Below are positions 24,305 through 33,756 of a stretch of DNA of 45,156 bases, piece after piece. Source of the stretch: Acidobacteriota bacterium. Lineage in GTDB: Bacteria; Acidobacteriota; Terriglobia; Bryobacterales; Bryobacteraceae. The notes under the pieces are model-generated. The model did no database searches. It was not told the DNA's origin and saw nothing but the letters and a program-made list of their open reading frames with translations. Positions within the stretch are counted from its first letter, which is position 1; every line of letters begins with the position of its first letter. The stretch is from the NCBI GenBank assembly GCA_023436715.1, contig JAEZIJ010000174.1, positions 1 to 45,156 of the forward strand, in the 5' to 3' direction. The position numbers and the translations under genes were made by a program.

Positions 24305-25723
24305 TCAGAACCCGAAACGTTCGGGATGGCGGCCTATCAGCATGGCGGCCATCACTTTCGGAACGTACTCGCGGGTCTCCTCCGGCAGGGCGCGGGTGCG
24401 GTACAGATACCAGAAATTGCGCTGCTTGATCGGGTCGCGCACCCCACGCTCGATCGCGGTTTTCACCCGGGCGGGGCCCAAATTGTAGGCGGCCAGCGCG
24501 AGCATCACCGAAGAACCGGACCCGAAATCGAGGATCAGTCTGCGCATGTACTTGCAGGCGGCATTGGTCGCCTTCGGAACGTTGAGCCTTTCGTCCAGCT
24601 CCTCGCTCACTTCGAGACCGAGGGATCGAGCGGTGCCCGGAGTGAACTGCCACAGCCCCATCGCGCCCGCATAACTCTCCTGGGAGTTGTGAAAAGCGCT
24701 CTCGACGACCGACATGTAAGCGAGATCCGCCGGAAGGCTGTTCTTCTCGAAGATCGCGCGCATCCTTTCGAGTTCCGGTCGCGCCAGGCTCAGCGCGCGC
24801 TCCATATTGGGGCGATCCGCGCCTTGATACTGCTTGATGTATTCGTTCACGCGGCCCGTAAAATCGGGGGGAAGGCTATAGACCTCGGCGCCGAATTCCG
24901 CCATGAGCACGCGGAGGTCCTGCCGCACAAAATCCTCCTGCGTGCGTACACCGAAACGGTAAAGAAAGTTGCTCTGGAGCGCAATGGCCTGGCCCTGGTA
25001 TTCGTTCAGGCGCGCGATCAGTTTGTCGGCGACTTCCGGATTTTGCCCGGGCTGTGAAATCTTCGTTTCGAGTTCGTGGATGCGGATGTCGATTTCCGCT
25101 TTCGCAACCTTGAGGCCGCGGATCTTCCAGCCCCCGTAGCCAACCGTCACAGCCAGCGCAACCACGAGCACCCAGATCGCGGCCTTCAGCCGGCGCCTCG
25201 TACGGCGAAGGACATGCTGCACCGCCTCGCGCATGATGGGGCCCGTCTGGTCGGCGATGCCCGAGCCCCGCGCCAGGCGCGCGCGTGTCACCGCACGCCC
25301 CAAAATCTGCTCGGTTTGGCTGCCCGCTTCCCGGCTGGACGATTCGCGGGCCGCGATCAGCGTGCGTTCCAAATCCGCTTGCGGTGCGCCGCCGAAAACG
25401 AAAAGCAGTTGCGGCCCGCCGGTGCCGAGTTGAATCGAGCAGGGACCTTCCAGATCGGTTTCGGTAACGCGTTTGCCGTCGACGAACGTGCCGTTGGTGC
25501 TCGCCAGATCGCGCAGCAGGACCCGGCCGCCTTCGCGCCGTATCTCGAGGTGGTGGCCGGAGACAACGGCGGCATCCGGTCCTGTGATGACGACGTCATT
25601 TTCCGAGTTGCGGCCGATCAGCGTGATGTCCGCTTCCAGCGGATACCGCGTGCCCGAAAGGGGTCCCGAGCCGAGGACGAGGGCGGCCTTCTCGCGCGGG
25701 GCCTGGTTTTCCGGAGTTGCCAG
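24305..25723 (-). CDS. FHA domain fused to membrane-anchored lytic transglycosylase
   Basis: Reading the frame upstream of a TTG at 25372 reveals an FHA domain. From CTG 25723, residues 28-108 include TLIGRNSENDVVI, SGHHLEIRR and DLASTNGTFVDGKRV (Gly37, Arg38, Ser55, His58, Asn77), all canonical phospho-Thr-binding FHA marks. A helix at about 181-199 anchors the protein. The outer part is an Slt/MltD-like transglycosylase with catalytic Glu341 in MSVVESAFH, then GAMGLWQFTPGTA and LAAYNLGPARVKTAI. It cleaves glycan strands of peptidoglycan. The frame opens after TGA at 25742-25744 and has no ATG, GTG or TTG before the FHA domain. CTG 25723 has GGAGG eight bases upstream. A later TTG start at 25372 would drop the FHA domain. 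The fusion could sense Ser/Thr phosphorylation in the cytoplasm. Confidence 0.82.
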   Translation of the reverse strand: MATPENQAPREKAALVLGSGPLSGTRYPLEADITLIGRNSENDVVITGPDAAVVSGHHLEIRREGGRVLLRDLASTNGTFVDGKRVTETDLEGPCSIQLGTGGPQLLFVFGGAPQADLERTLIAARESSSREAGSQTEQILGRAVTRARLARGSGIADQTGPIMREAVQHVLRRTRRRLKAAIWVLVVALAVTVGYGGWKIRGLKVAKAEIDIRIHELETKISQPGQNPEVADKLIARLNEYQGQAIALQSNFLYRFGVRTQEDFVRQDLRVLMAEFGAEVYSLPPDFTGRVNEYIKQYQGADRPNMERALSLARPELERMRAIFEKNSLPADLAYMSVVESAFHNSQESYAGAMGLWQFTPGTARSLGLEVSEELDERLNVPKATNAACKYMRRLILDFGSGSSVMLALAAYNLGPARVKTAIERGVRDPIKQRNFWYLYRTRALPEETREYVPKVMAAMLIGRHPERFGF

Positions 25724-25829
25724 TCGATCGACCTCCGCCGGTCAAGCAATCGGAACCGGCACTTCCATTGTCACACGCGAGCACGAGCGAGTTTGCGCCG
25801 GGCGGTGTGGCTGCGATATCAACAGAGGA

Positions 25830-26360
25830 GTGGACATATTCGCGCACGCTCTATGGGCAACGGCCGCCGCACGCGGCACAAACAGAAACATCCGGCAAAG
25901 AATCCGCTTGGGCTGGGCCGCCCTCTTCGGAGTCTTCCCGGATCTGTTTGCTTTCACCGTTCCATTCGTGATGATGCTTGTGTATCGGCTGAAAGGCATC
26001 CCCGTTCACGGACGTCCCGGCTTGGGCCTGGCCTGGCAGCTCTACCAGATCAGCCACAGCCTGTTCGTCTTCTCCGCCGTGTTCGGGATCGTCTGGCTGA
26101 TCCGGCGCCGCCCGGTGCTCGAAATGCTCGGCTGGCCGCTTCACATCCTCATCGATATACCGAGCCACACCCTGCGGTTTTTCCCGACCCCGTTCCTGTG
26201 GCCGGTATCTTCATATCACTTCGATGGGATTTCGTGGGGAAACCGCTGGTTCATGCTGGTGAATTACTCTGCGATCGCGGCGGTTTATCTGGCGCTGTGG
26301 TGGACAGGCACGAACCGTATCAGGGCACGGCTCCAGCCGTGCCGTAGGGTGCCACCATAG
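25830..26360 (+). CDS. DUF457/YdjM-like membrane-bound metal-dependent hydrolase
   Basis: The 176-residue protein starts at GTG 25830 (MDIFAHALW). His-rich membrane motifs are typical of the family: DIFAHALW, FPDLFAF, QISHSLFVF and PLHILIDIPSH, with three to five hydrophobic segments. Relatives are called LexA-binding or inner-membrane hydrolases; their activity is not firmly known. The last 16 residues (from GTNRIRARLQ) are encoded by the palindrome at 26324-26343. A diverged duplicate of the same segment further on has a stop right after AVYLALR, so this tail is probably acquired. The ribosome binding site (AGAGGA) is very close to GTG, so the start is uncertain. Confidence 0.7.
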   Translation: MDIFAHALWATAAARGTNRNIRQRIRLGWAALFGVFPDLFAFTVPFVMMLVYRLKGIPVHGRPGLGLAWQLYQISHSLFVFSAVFGIVWLIRRRPVLEMLGWPLHILIDIPSHTLRFFPTPFLWPVSSYHFDGISWGNRWFMLVNYSAIAAVYLALWWTGTNRIRARLQPCRRVPP

Positions 26361-26445
26361 GACGGCGGTTTATCTGGCGCTGCGGTGAGCGGGCACGAAC
26401 CGTATCAGGGCACGACTTCAGTCGTGCCGCAGGGTGCCACCATCA
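26278..26445 (+). repeat. 85-bp diverged tandem duplication carrying palindromes
   Basis: A unit starting CGGCGGTTTATCTGGCGCTG at 26278 recurs at 26363, a period of 85 bases. Each copy runs through GGCACGAACCGTATCAGGGCACG to GGGTGCCACCAT. The copies differ by scattered substitutions, including changed bases in both arms of the hairpin. Copy one covers the 3' end of the DUF457-like gene; copy two lies after its stop. Confidence 0.9.
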
Positions 26446-26459
26446 TAGGGCTTTAGCCC
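26324..26459 (+). repeat. REP-like hairpins
   Basis: Three palindromes are present: GGCACGGCT-CC-AGCCGTGCC (26324-26343), GGCACGACT-TC-AGTCGTGCC (26409-26428), and GGGCTTTAGCCC (26448-26459). The first and third match the set at 4256-4307. The second keeps pairing through a G-to-A and C-to-T double change. They lie between the DUF457-like gene and the phosphatase, on convergent strands. Confidence 0.85.
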
Positions 26460-26490
26460 CTGCTGCCTTTCTCGCGTACCACCTGTCCCA

Positions 26491-27119
26491 CTAAAGCAGT
26501 TCCCGTAGATCGTTAACCCAGTAGTCGGGCTCCCACCGTGCGAGCTCGGCCGGGTCTCCGTATCCGTACCGCACGGCGCAGATCTTCACGCCGGCGCGCC
26601 GGCCCGCTTCCATGTCCGCCGGGGAATCGCCGACAAACAGGCAGTCCTCGGGGCGGGCGCCCAGCGCATCGAGGGACACGTGCAACACGTCCGGCGCCGG
26701 TTTATGGGCGAAGCCGTCGGTCCCCTGCACGTGGTCGAAGTAGTCAATGAGGCCGAACTGTTCCAGGATGGCTCGCGCGGTTGTGGAGGCTTTCGTCGTA
26801 GCAGTAGACTTTTTCCCCGGCATGGCGGCAAGCGCCTCTTTGACGCCGGGATAAATCCGCGTGGCCTTGTGCTGCCGGGCGGGGTAGATGGCGCGATACT
26901 GCCGGATTAACTCTTCGTGCTGCTCGTCTGTATAATCCGGCAGCAGATCGCGGAACATATCGAGGAGATGAACTCCCACGTACCGGGTGAGGTCTGCGCT
27001 TCTCAAGGGCCGGCAGGGGGTCGGTCGCAGCACGTCGAGGATGGCTCCGCAGATATCCTCTGCGGAGTCCAATAAAGTTCCATCGACGTCAAACAGGATA
27101 GCCGAGAATGGGAGCGGCA

Positions 27120-27120
<1 letters not shown>
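26491..27120 (-). CDS. HAD-IA hydrolase, phosphoglycolate phosphatase-like
   Basis: The 209-residue protein has HAD motif I FDVDGTLLDS (Asp11 nucleophile, Asp13), motif II near ATTKAS, motif III Lys in FAHKPAPDV, and motif IV GDSPADMEAG. The helical cap after motif I matches subclass IA, as in Gph and PpaX. Likely substrates are small phosphoesters such as 2-phosphoglycolate, but specificity cannot be read here. The start overlaps the ftsH stop (TGATG), so it is translationally coupled and last in the operon. Confidence 0.88.
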
Positions 27121-29027
<1,907 letters not shown>

Positions 29028-29093
29028 ATACCTCCCCCGCCTGCAGGACCGGCGGGCCCTCTCTTCATTGGACGCCACTGCCCGGAGTTAAGA

Positions 29094-30482
29094 TTACAAG
29101 ATTCCCGAAATATCATGGATTTCGCGCACTGTCAGAATGATAGGGGTATCGGGCGTGGCGGCGAGCTCTGCGGCCGGTCCGAACCGGGCCACCCAGACAA
29201 TTGCTCCTCCCCGCGTGAGGACAGGCCACAGGCGCCGGTCCCAAAGCGGTACTCGGGCATGCTGTAACAAAGAATTGACTTTGGTCTGATGGGCGCGTCC
29301 CAATGGTCGGTATTGATCACCCGGCCTCCAGTTCCGCAGACGTAAGTCACCGGCGATCCGACCCCAGTCCAATTGCTCGTTTTCCTTTTCATTATATCCG
29401 GAAACGCAGCTCGCGTGAAGCAATTCCAGTACCAACCGGGTGCCGCCGGCCGGAACCTCCACCGTGCCGGGGATAGGAACCTCGAAATCGTAATCCGCGC
29501 CGCTGTGAGGAGGCGCTACACGGATCTGGCCGCACGATCTCCAGACCTCCAGCCCGGGGATCTCGAACCTCCGCGCCATTCCAGCGCCCCCGGCCAGCGC
29601 AACGATCTGCTCAATATGGTGCAAATCGATCCGGCGCAGGTTTCCGCGTGCCAGTTCCACTGCCCTCCGCGCCACTCTTCGCGCGACCGCCGGACGCAAC
29701 TCCGCCAGCCAGTCCGCCCGGAAGATGACCTCGTGCGGCCGGACGTCCAGTTGCCCTTCAGAGGTCGCGGATACGATGTCGCGCCAGAAGTCCTCCTCGT
29801 CCCGCGCCACCGAGGACATACCGGCCAGAACCTCGGCCAGCCCGGGGTTCCATTCGCGCGCGAGCGTGGGTAGCAGATCGTGCCGGATCCGGTTGCGCGC
29901 AAAGCGGCGATCCCGATTGCTGGAATCTTCGCGCCACGCGATCCCGTTCCCGTTTAGGTACTCCAGAACCTCGGCCCGGCTTACATCGATGAGCGGCCGA
30001 ACCAGCCCTTCCCCGGTCACCGGCCGCATGCCCGCCAACCCGGCCGTGCCCGCGCCGCGCAGGATGCGGAACAGCACGGTTTCCGCCTGGTCCGAGCGCG
30101 TGTGTCCCAAGGCCACGCGGTCCAACTGCCCCGTCCCGATCAGGTCGAGGAAGATGTCCCGCCGGACTTGCCGCGCAATCTGCTCCAGGTTGCCCCCCTC
30201 AGCCCTAAGGATGCCGGGGACATCTACTTCGTGACAGCGGAGTTCGAGGCCCAGCCTTTCGGCCAGTTCGCGCACGAAACGCGCATCGCCTTCGGATTCT
30301 TCTCCGCGGAGCTTATGGTTTACATGGAGTACGACAAGCCGCAGGTCCCAACGCGCGCCTAAGTCGACCAGAGCGTGGAGCAGTGCCACGGAATCCGCGC
30401 CGCCCGAAACAGCCACCCCGACCCGCTGGCCGCGCGCAAACATGGCGTGCCGGTCGATCGTTTCGGCAACGCGCTGTAGCAT
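29094..30482 (-). CDS. tilS: tRNA(Ile)-lysidine synthase
   Basis: The 462-residue protein has the PP-loop SGGADS (29-34 region, VAVSGGADSVALLHAL). The N-type ATPase core follows with VVLHVNHKLRGEESEGDARF, LGHTRSDQAETVLFRILRG, RPLIDVSR and the WREDSSNRDRRFARNRIRH segment. TilS C-terminal domains carry WRPGDQYRPLG. It converts C34 of the tRNA(Ile) with a CAU anticodon to lysidine, allowing AUA decoding. It is preceded by the site-2 protease (36 bases) and followed by ftsH (66 bases). Confidence 0.95.
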   Translation of the reverse strand: MLQRVAETIDRHAMFARGQRVGVAVSGGADSVALLHALVDLGARWDLRLVVLHVNHKLRGEESEGDARFVRELAERLGLELRCHEVDVPGILRAEGGNLEQIARQVRRDIFLDLIGTGQLDRVALGHTRSDQAETVLFRILRGAGTAGLAGMRPVTGEGLVRPLIDVSRAEVLEYLNGNGIAWREDSSNRDRRFARNRIRHDLLPTLAREWNPGLAEVLAGMSSVARDEEDFWRDIVSATSEGQLDVRPHEVIFRADWLAELRPAVARRVARRAVELARGNLRRIDLHHIEQIVALAGGAGMARRFEIPGLEVWRSCGQIRVAPPHSGADYDFEVPIPGTVEVPAGGTRLVLELLHASCVSGYNEKENEQLDWGRIAGDLRLRNWRPGDQYRPLGRAHQTKVNSLLQHARVPLWDRRLWPVLTRGGAIVWVARFGPAAELAATPDTPIILTVREIHDISGIL

Positions 30483-30518
30483 GGAACCATTCTAACGGGT
30501 TGGAAAACCAAGCCCCGG

Positions 30519-31643
30519 CTACTCCGAGGCCCGCCCGCTGCGCGCGAGCGCTTCCGGTTGCATGCCGATGCGGCGAAGGAGAAGAAACTCCGACAGGTTT
30601 TCGGCCGTGAGGAGCCCGACCAGCCGGTCTTCATCCATGACCAGCGCGCACGAGCCTGATTGCGCCAGCGGCCGCATGGCGTCCGAGAGGTCGTCGTCCG
30701 GCGAGAGCCGGAGGAAATCCCGGTTCATCGCACCCGCGACGTAGGAATCCGGACCACCCGAGGCCATGGCGCGCAGCAGGGCGTTGCGGCCGAGCAGGCC
30801 GATCACCTGGTCGCCGTGCAGCACGGGGAAATCCTGCTGCGTGGTCGCCAGCAGCAGATTGGCGGCGTCTCCAATCGTGTCGCCGTGCGAGAGCGTGCGA
30901 AAATCGGTCACCATCGCGGCTTCGACAGGCATGCCCTGGGTCAGGATGCGTCCCACGGCGGCCGCGCCTTCCTGCGCCGCGCCGAGATACACGAAGAAGG
31001 CGATGAACACGATCATGAAATTCGTGTTCAGGAGGCCCCAGAGGCCCATGGCAATCGCGATGAACTGGCTGACGCGCGCCGCGAGCCGGGTCGCCTCTTC
31101 CGTTGGCTTTCTCAGCGCCAGGATCGAGCGCAGGATCCGCCCGCCATCCATTGGGAACGCCGGCAAGAGGTTGAACGCGGCCAGAATCAGGTTGCCCGCT
31201 GCAATGCGTTCCAGAAGATTGGCGTCATTGGGCTCCACTAATCCCTCAAGCGGCGTCAGAGCGCCGCGCCATATGAGTGCGCCGAAGATTCCGAGGCCGA
31301 TCAACAGGTTCATCACCGGACCGGCGAGCGCGATCCACAACTCCTGGCGGGGTTGCGGCGCCTCGGCCAGGCGGGTCACTCCGCCGATCGGGTAGACGAC
31401 GATTTCAACCGCCTTCAAGCCGTAAAGCCTGGCCACGACGGCGTGCGCCAGTTCGTGCAGGATTACCGATCCGAACAGCGCGGTGACATAAACGATGCCT
31501 GCCGCCGCGGACTGCCGTTCGCCCATGCTGAACACCACGAGGAACACGAAAAGCAACACGAATGTGAAGTGCAGGCGGACCGGCACGCCGAATATGCGCA
31601 CCGTTCCTACGGTGCTGCCCGCGGTCTGCTGTTCTGACTGCAT
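30519..31643 (-). CDS. Site-2 protease (M50) with tandem CBS domains
   Basis: The 374-residue membrane protease has zinc motif HELAH (63-67, Glu64), and the third ligand Asp166 in NLLPAFPMDGGR. Several hydrophobic segments lie in the first 230 residues. The C-terminal part (about 240-355) has two CBS domains, with DTIGDAANLLLATTQQDFPV and GSCALVMDEDRLVGLLT. CBS pairs usually bind adenine nucleotides, so the protease may respond to energy or nucleotide state. Such enzymes cut transmembrane segments of regulators. I chose ATG 31643 (GAGG about eight bases upstream) over GTG 31655. It heads the tilS-ftsH-phosphatase run. Confidence 0.9.
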   Translation of the reverse strand: MQSEQQTAGSTVGTVRIFGVPVRLHFTFVLLFVFLVVFSMGERQSAAAGIVYVTALFGSVILHELAHAVVARLYGLKAVEIVVYPIGGVTRLAEAPQPRQELWIALAGPVMNLLIGLGIFGALIWRGALTPLEGLVEPNDANLLERIAAGNLILAAFNLLPAFPMDGGRILRSILALRKPTEEATRLAARVSQFIAIAMGLWGLLNTNFMIVFIAFFVYLGAAQEGAAAVGRILTQGMPVEAAMVTDFRTLSHGDTIGDAANLLLATTQQDFPVLHGDQVIGLLGRNALLRAMASGGPDSYVAGAMNRDFLRLSPDDDLSDAMRPLAQSGSCALVMDEDRLVGLLTAENLSEFLLLRRIGMQPEALARSGRASE

Positions 31644-31770
31644 CTCTGACCTCACGATACCATTGCACGAACCCTCGTTTTGCAGTAGATTCGGGATGGA
31701 CTTCCTCAGAGGAGTGGGGCGGCCTCCCCGGTCGTTCTGCTCCAGCAGCGGTGGAATTTAGGAGGCTCCG

Positions 31771-32253
31771 ATGCCTATCTTCACAAAACTCCGCGAGTTT
31801 CTGGATCAGAACGGCGTGGAGTACACACACACAATTCATCCCCTGGCCTATACCGCGCGAGAGGTTGCTTCGGCCGAGCATGTGCCCGCCCGGGAAGTAG
31901 CCAAAGCTGTTATCTTCCTCAGCGAACAGGGGTATGGGATGGGGGTGCTGCCTGGTGACAGCGTAGTGGATCTCGAGCAGCTACGGCTCGACCTGGGCCT
32001 CTCACGGCTGAGGCTGGCGACAGAAGCGGAACTGAAAGAGCTATTCCCGGTCTGCGAACTGGGCGCCATGCCGCCGTTCGGCAACTTGTTCGATCTTCCG
32101 GTTTACGTGGACAGCAGGCTGGCCGGCGAAGACATGATCACGTTCAATGCCGGGACGCACCGGGACGTTATCCACATGCATTTTAGCGACTTCGAACGCC
32201 TGGTGAATCCGTCCATAGTGCCATTCTCGCGACGGGCGTTTGTGGCTGGTTAG
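31771..32253 (+). CDS. YbaK/ProX-type aminoacyl-tRNA deacylase-like protein
   Basis: The 160-residue protein has the YbaK fold marks YTAREVASAEHVPAREVAK, with the conserved Lys45, then GVLPGDSVVDLEQL, GAMPPFGNLFDLPVYVD and MITFNAGTHRDVI. Family members hydrolyse mischarged aminoacyl-tRNAs such as Cys-tRNA(Pro) or Ala-tRNA(Pro). It stands alone, has a good ribosome binding site (GGAGG before 31771), and is followed by a terminator. It is divergent from the site-2 protease gene. Confidence 0.88.
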   Translation: MPIFTKLREFLDQNGVEYTHTIHPLAYTAREVASAEHVPAREVAKAVIFLSEQGYGMGVLPGDSVVDLEQLRLDLGLSRLRLATEAELKELFPVCELGAMPPFGNLFDLPVYVDSRLAGEDMITFNAGTHRDVIHMHFSDFERLVNPSIVPFSRRAFVAG

Positions 32254-32263
32254 TGGGGCTTGG

Positions 32264-32310
32264 AAGAATCCTGGGGACACGCCTGCCCGGAGCGTCACCA
32301 GGATTCTTTT
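32264..32310 (+). terminator. Intrinsic terminator after the ybaK-type gene
   Basis: AAGAATCCTGG (32264-32274) pairs perfectly with CCAGGATTCTT (32298-32308) over 11 bases around a 23-base loop. It is followed by a T run (32307-32310). It starts 10 bases after the ybaK stop and abuts the korC stop, so it should mainly end the + strand transcript. Confidence 0.8.
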
Positions 32311-32896
32311 ACTCAGCCTCGAGGGGAACTTGCTCGGCCTCTTCCGGGGCGGTTTCGATCTTTGTCAGGCCGTATTCGAAGCCTTTGTCGAATGCGCGGA
32401 GATTGAGATCGCGCGTGGCGGGGGGCACGGAATCGGCGACAGCCTGGCGCAGCGCTTCGGAAGGAGTGATCCCCGTAATTGCGGCAAAGGCTCCCACCAT
32501 CACTATATTGAGAACCATGCGCCTGCCCAGTTCTTCCGCAAGCCGGGTTGCCGGGACCCCATAGACCCGGATGCCGGGCCTGAGCTCGGATATCCGCACC
32601 ATGTCTTCCTCGACGATGAGGATTCCGCCGTCTTTTAGCTCCGGCACGAACCGGCCGTAGGCCTCCTGGGACATGACGACCAGGATGTCGGGCGCGGTCA
32701 CATAAGGATAGTGGATCGGTTTTTCGGAAAGGACGACCTGCGCGCTCGATGCTCCGCCCCGCGCCTCGGGACCGAAACTCTGTGTCAGCGTGGCGTGCCC
32801 GCCCTCATAAATCGAGGCGGCCTTCCCGATGATCATGGCGGAAAGGATGACGCCCTGGCCGCCGAAGCCGGCAATGCGAATCTCGGTTAGCTGCAT
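32309..32896 (-). CDS. korC: 2-oxoacid:ferredoxin oxidoreductase gamma subunit
   Basis: The 195-residue protein matches the gamma domain of OFOR enzymes. It begins EIRIAGFGGQGVILSAMIIG and contains EARGGASSAQVVLS and VRRFVPEL-like segments (AYGRFVPELKDGGILIVEED). The gamma subunit contacts the alpha/beta catalytic pair in 2-oxoglutarate or pyruvate ferredoxin oxidoreductases. Its start overlaps the korB end by ten bases. The last gene of the four-gene run, it ends at the shared terminator. Confidence 0.92.
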   Translation of the reverse strand: MQLTEIRIAGFGGQGVILSAMIIGKAASIYEGGHATLTQSFGPEARGGASSAQVVLSEKPIHYPYVTAPDILVVMSQEAYGRFVPELKDGGILIVEEDMVRISELRPGIRVYGVPATRLAEELGRRMVLNIVMVGAFAAITGITPSEALRQAVADSVPPATRDLNLRAFDKGFEYGLTKIETAPEEAEQVPLEAE

Positions 32897-33756
32897 ACCA
32901 GGTTCTCCGTCTCGACATAGCGGTCGCCGAGTTGCTCCGACAGGCGGCCACGCATGAGTTCCATGTAGTCCGGGCGGTCGCGGTCAACGAATTTGCCGAC
33001 CACGATCTCGCCATCCCTGGTGAGAGCCAGTTCGCTCGTCGGCGCGCCGTTGCGCACCTTGCTTTTCTCCTTGTAGAACTTCATCGCTTCCAGGCCGTCG
33101 CCCATTTTGTTCCTCCTTTGGTAGAGGGTGGGGCAGGGGGAGATGATCTCGATGAAGCAGAAGCCGCGCTTGCGCATAATCTCGGACATCGACTTGGTGA
33201 GCTGGCGGACGTGGAAGGTGGTCCAGCGCGCGACGTAGGACGCCCCGGCCGAATCGGCCAGCGCGCACAGGTTGAAGGAGGGCTCGAAGCAGCCGTACGG
33301 GGCGGTTGTCGTGATGGCGGCGCCCGGCGTGGTGGGCGCGGTTTGCCCCCCCGTCATGGCGTAAATCAGGTTGTTCACACAGATCACCTTGATGTCGAGG
33401 TTGCGGCGGGCGGCGTGGATCAGGTGATTTCCGCCGATGGCGAACAAATCGCCGTCGCCCGAGTAGACGATGACATCCAGCCCAGGGTTGGCCAGCTTCA
33501 GCCCCGTGGCGAACGGAATGGCACGCCCGTGGGTGGTGTGGAACGAATCCAGCTTCACATAGCCGGCCACGCGGCCCGTGCATCCGATCCCCGACACCAG
33601 CGCCACGCGGTCCAGGTCGGCTTTCGACTCCAGCAGCGCGCGAGTGAAACAGTTCACCGTTGTGCCGATGCCGCACCCCGGGCACCAGATGTGCGGGATG
33701 CGGTCCATTCGAAGAAATGGCTCTACGGGGTTGATGACTTCCGGCAGGGCGCTCAT
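32887..33756 (-). CDS. korB: 2-oxoacid:ferredoxin oxidoreductase beta subunit
   Basis: The 289-residue subunit binds thiamine diphosphate. HIWCPGCGIGTTV (22-34, with Cys25 and Cys28) is the typical CPGCG start. SGIGCTGR, the GDGDLFAIGGNH thiamine-phosphate motif, NNLIYAMTGGQ and FIEIISPCPT are also present. I chose ATG 33756 because it overlaps the korA stop (ATGA); the longer frame upstream lies inside korA. The enzyme oxidises a 2-oxoacid with CoA to acyl-CoA, CO2 and reduced ferredoxin. 2-oxoglutarate is the most likely substrate from the KorAB-type sequence, but not proven. Confidence 0.93.
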   Translation of the reverse strand: MSALPEVINPVEPFLRMDRIPHIWCPGCGIGTTVNCFTRALLESKADLDRVALVSGIGCTGRVAGYVKLDSFHTTHGRAIPFATGLKLANPGLDVIVYSGDGDLFAIGGNHLIHAARRNLDIKVICVNNLIYAMTGGQTAPTTPGAAITTTAPYGCFEPSFNLCALADSAGASYVARWTTFHVRQLTKSMSEIMRKRGFCFIEIISPCPTLYQRRNKMGDGLEAMKFYKEKSKVRNGAPTSELALTRDGEIVVGKFVDRDRPDYMELMRGRLSEQLGDRYVETENLVCS

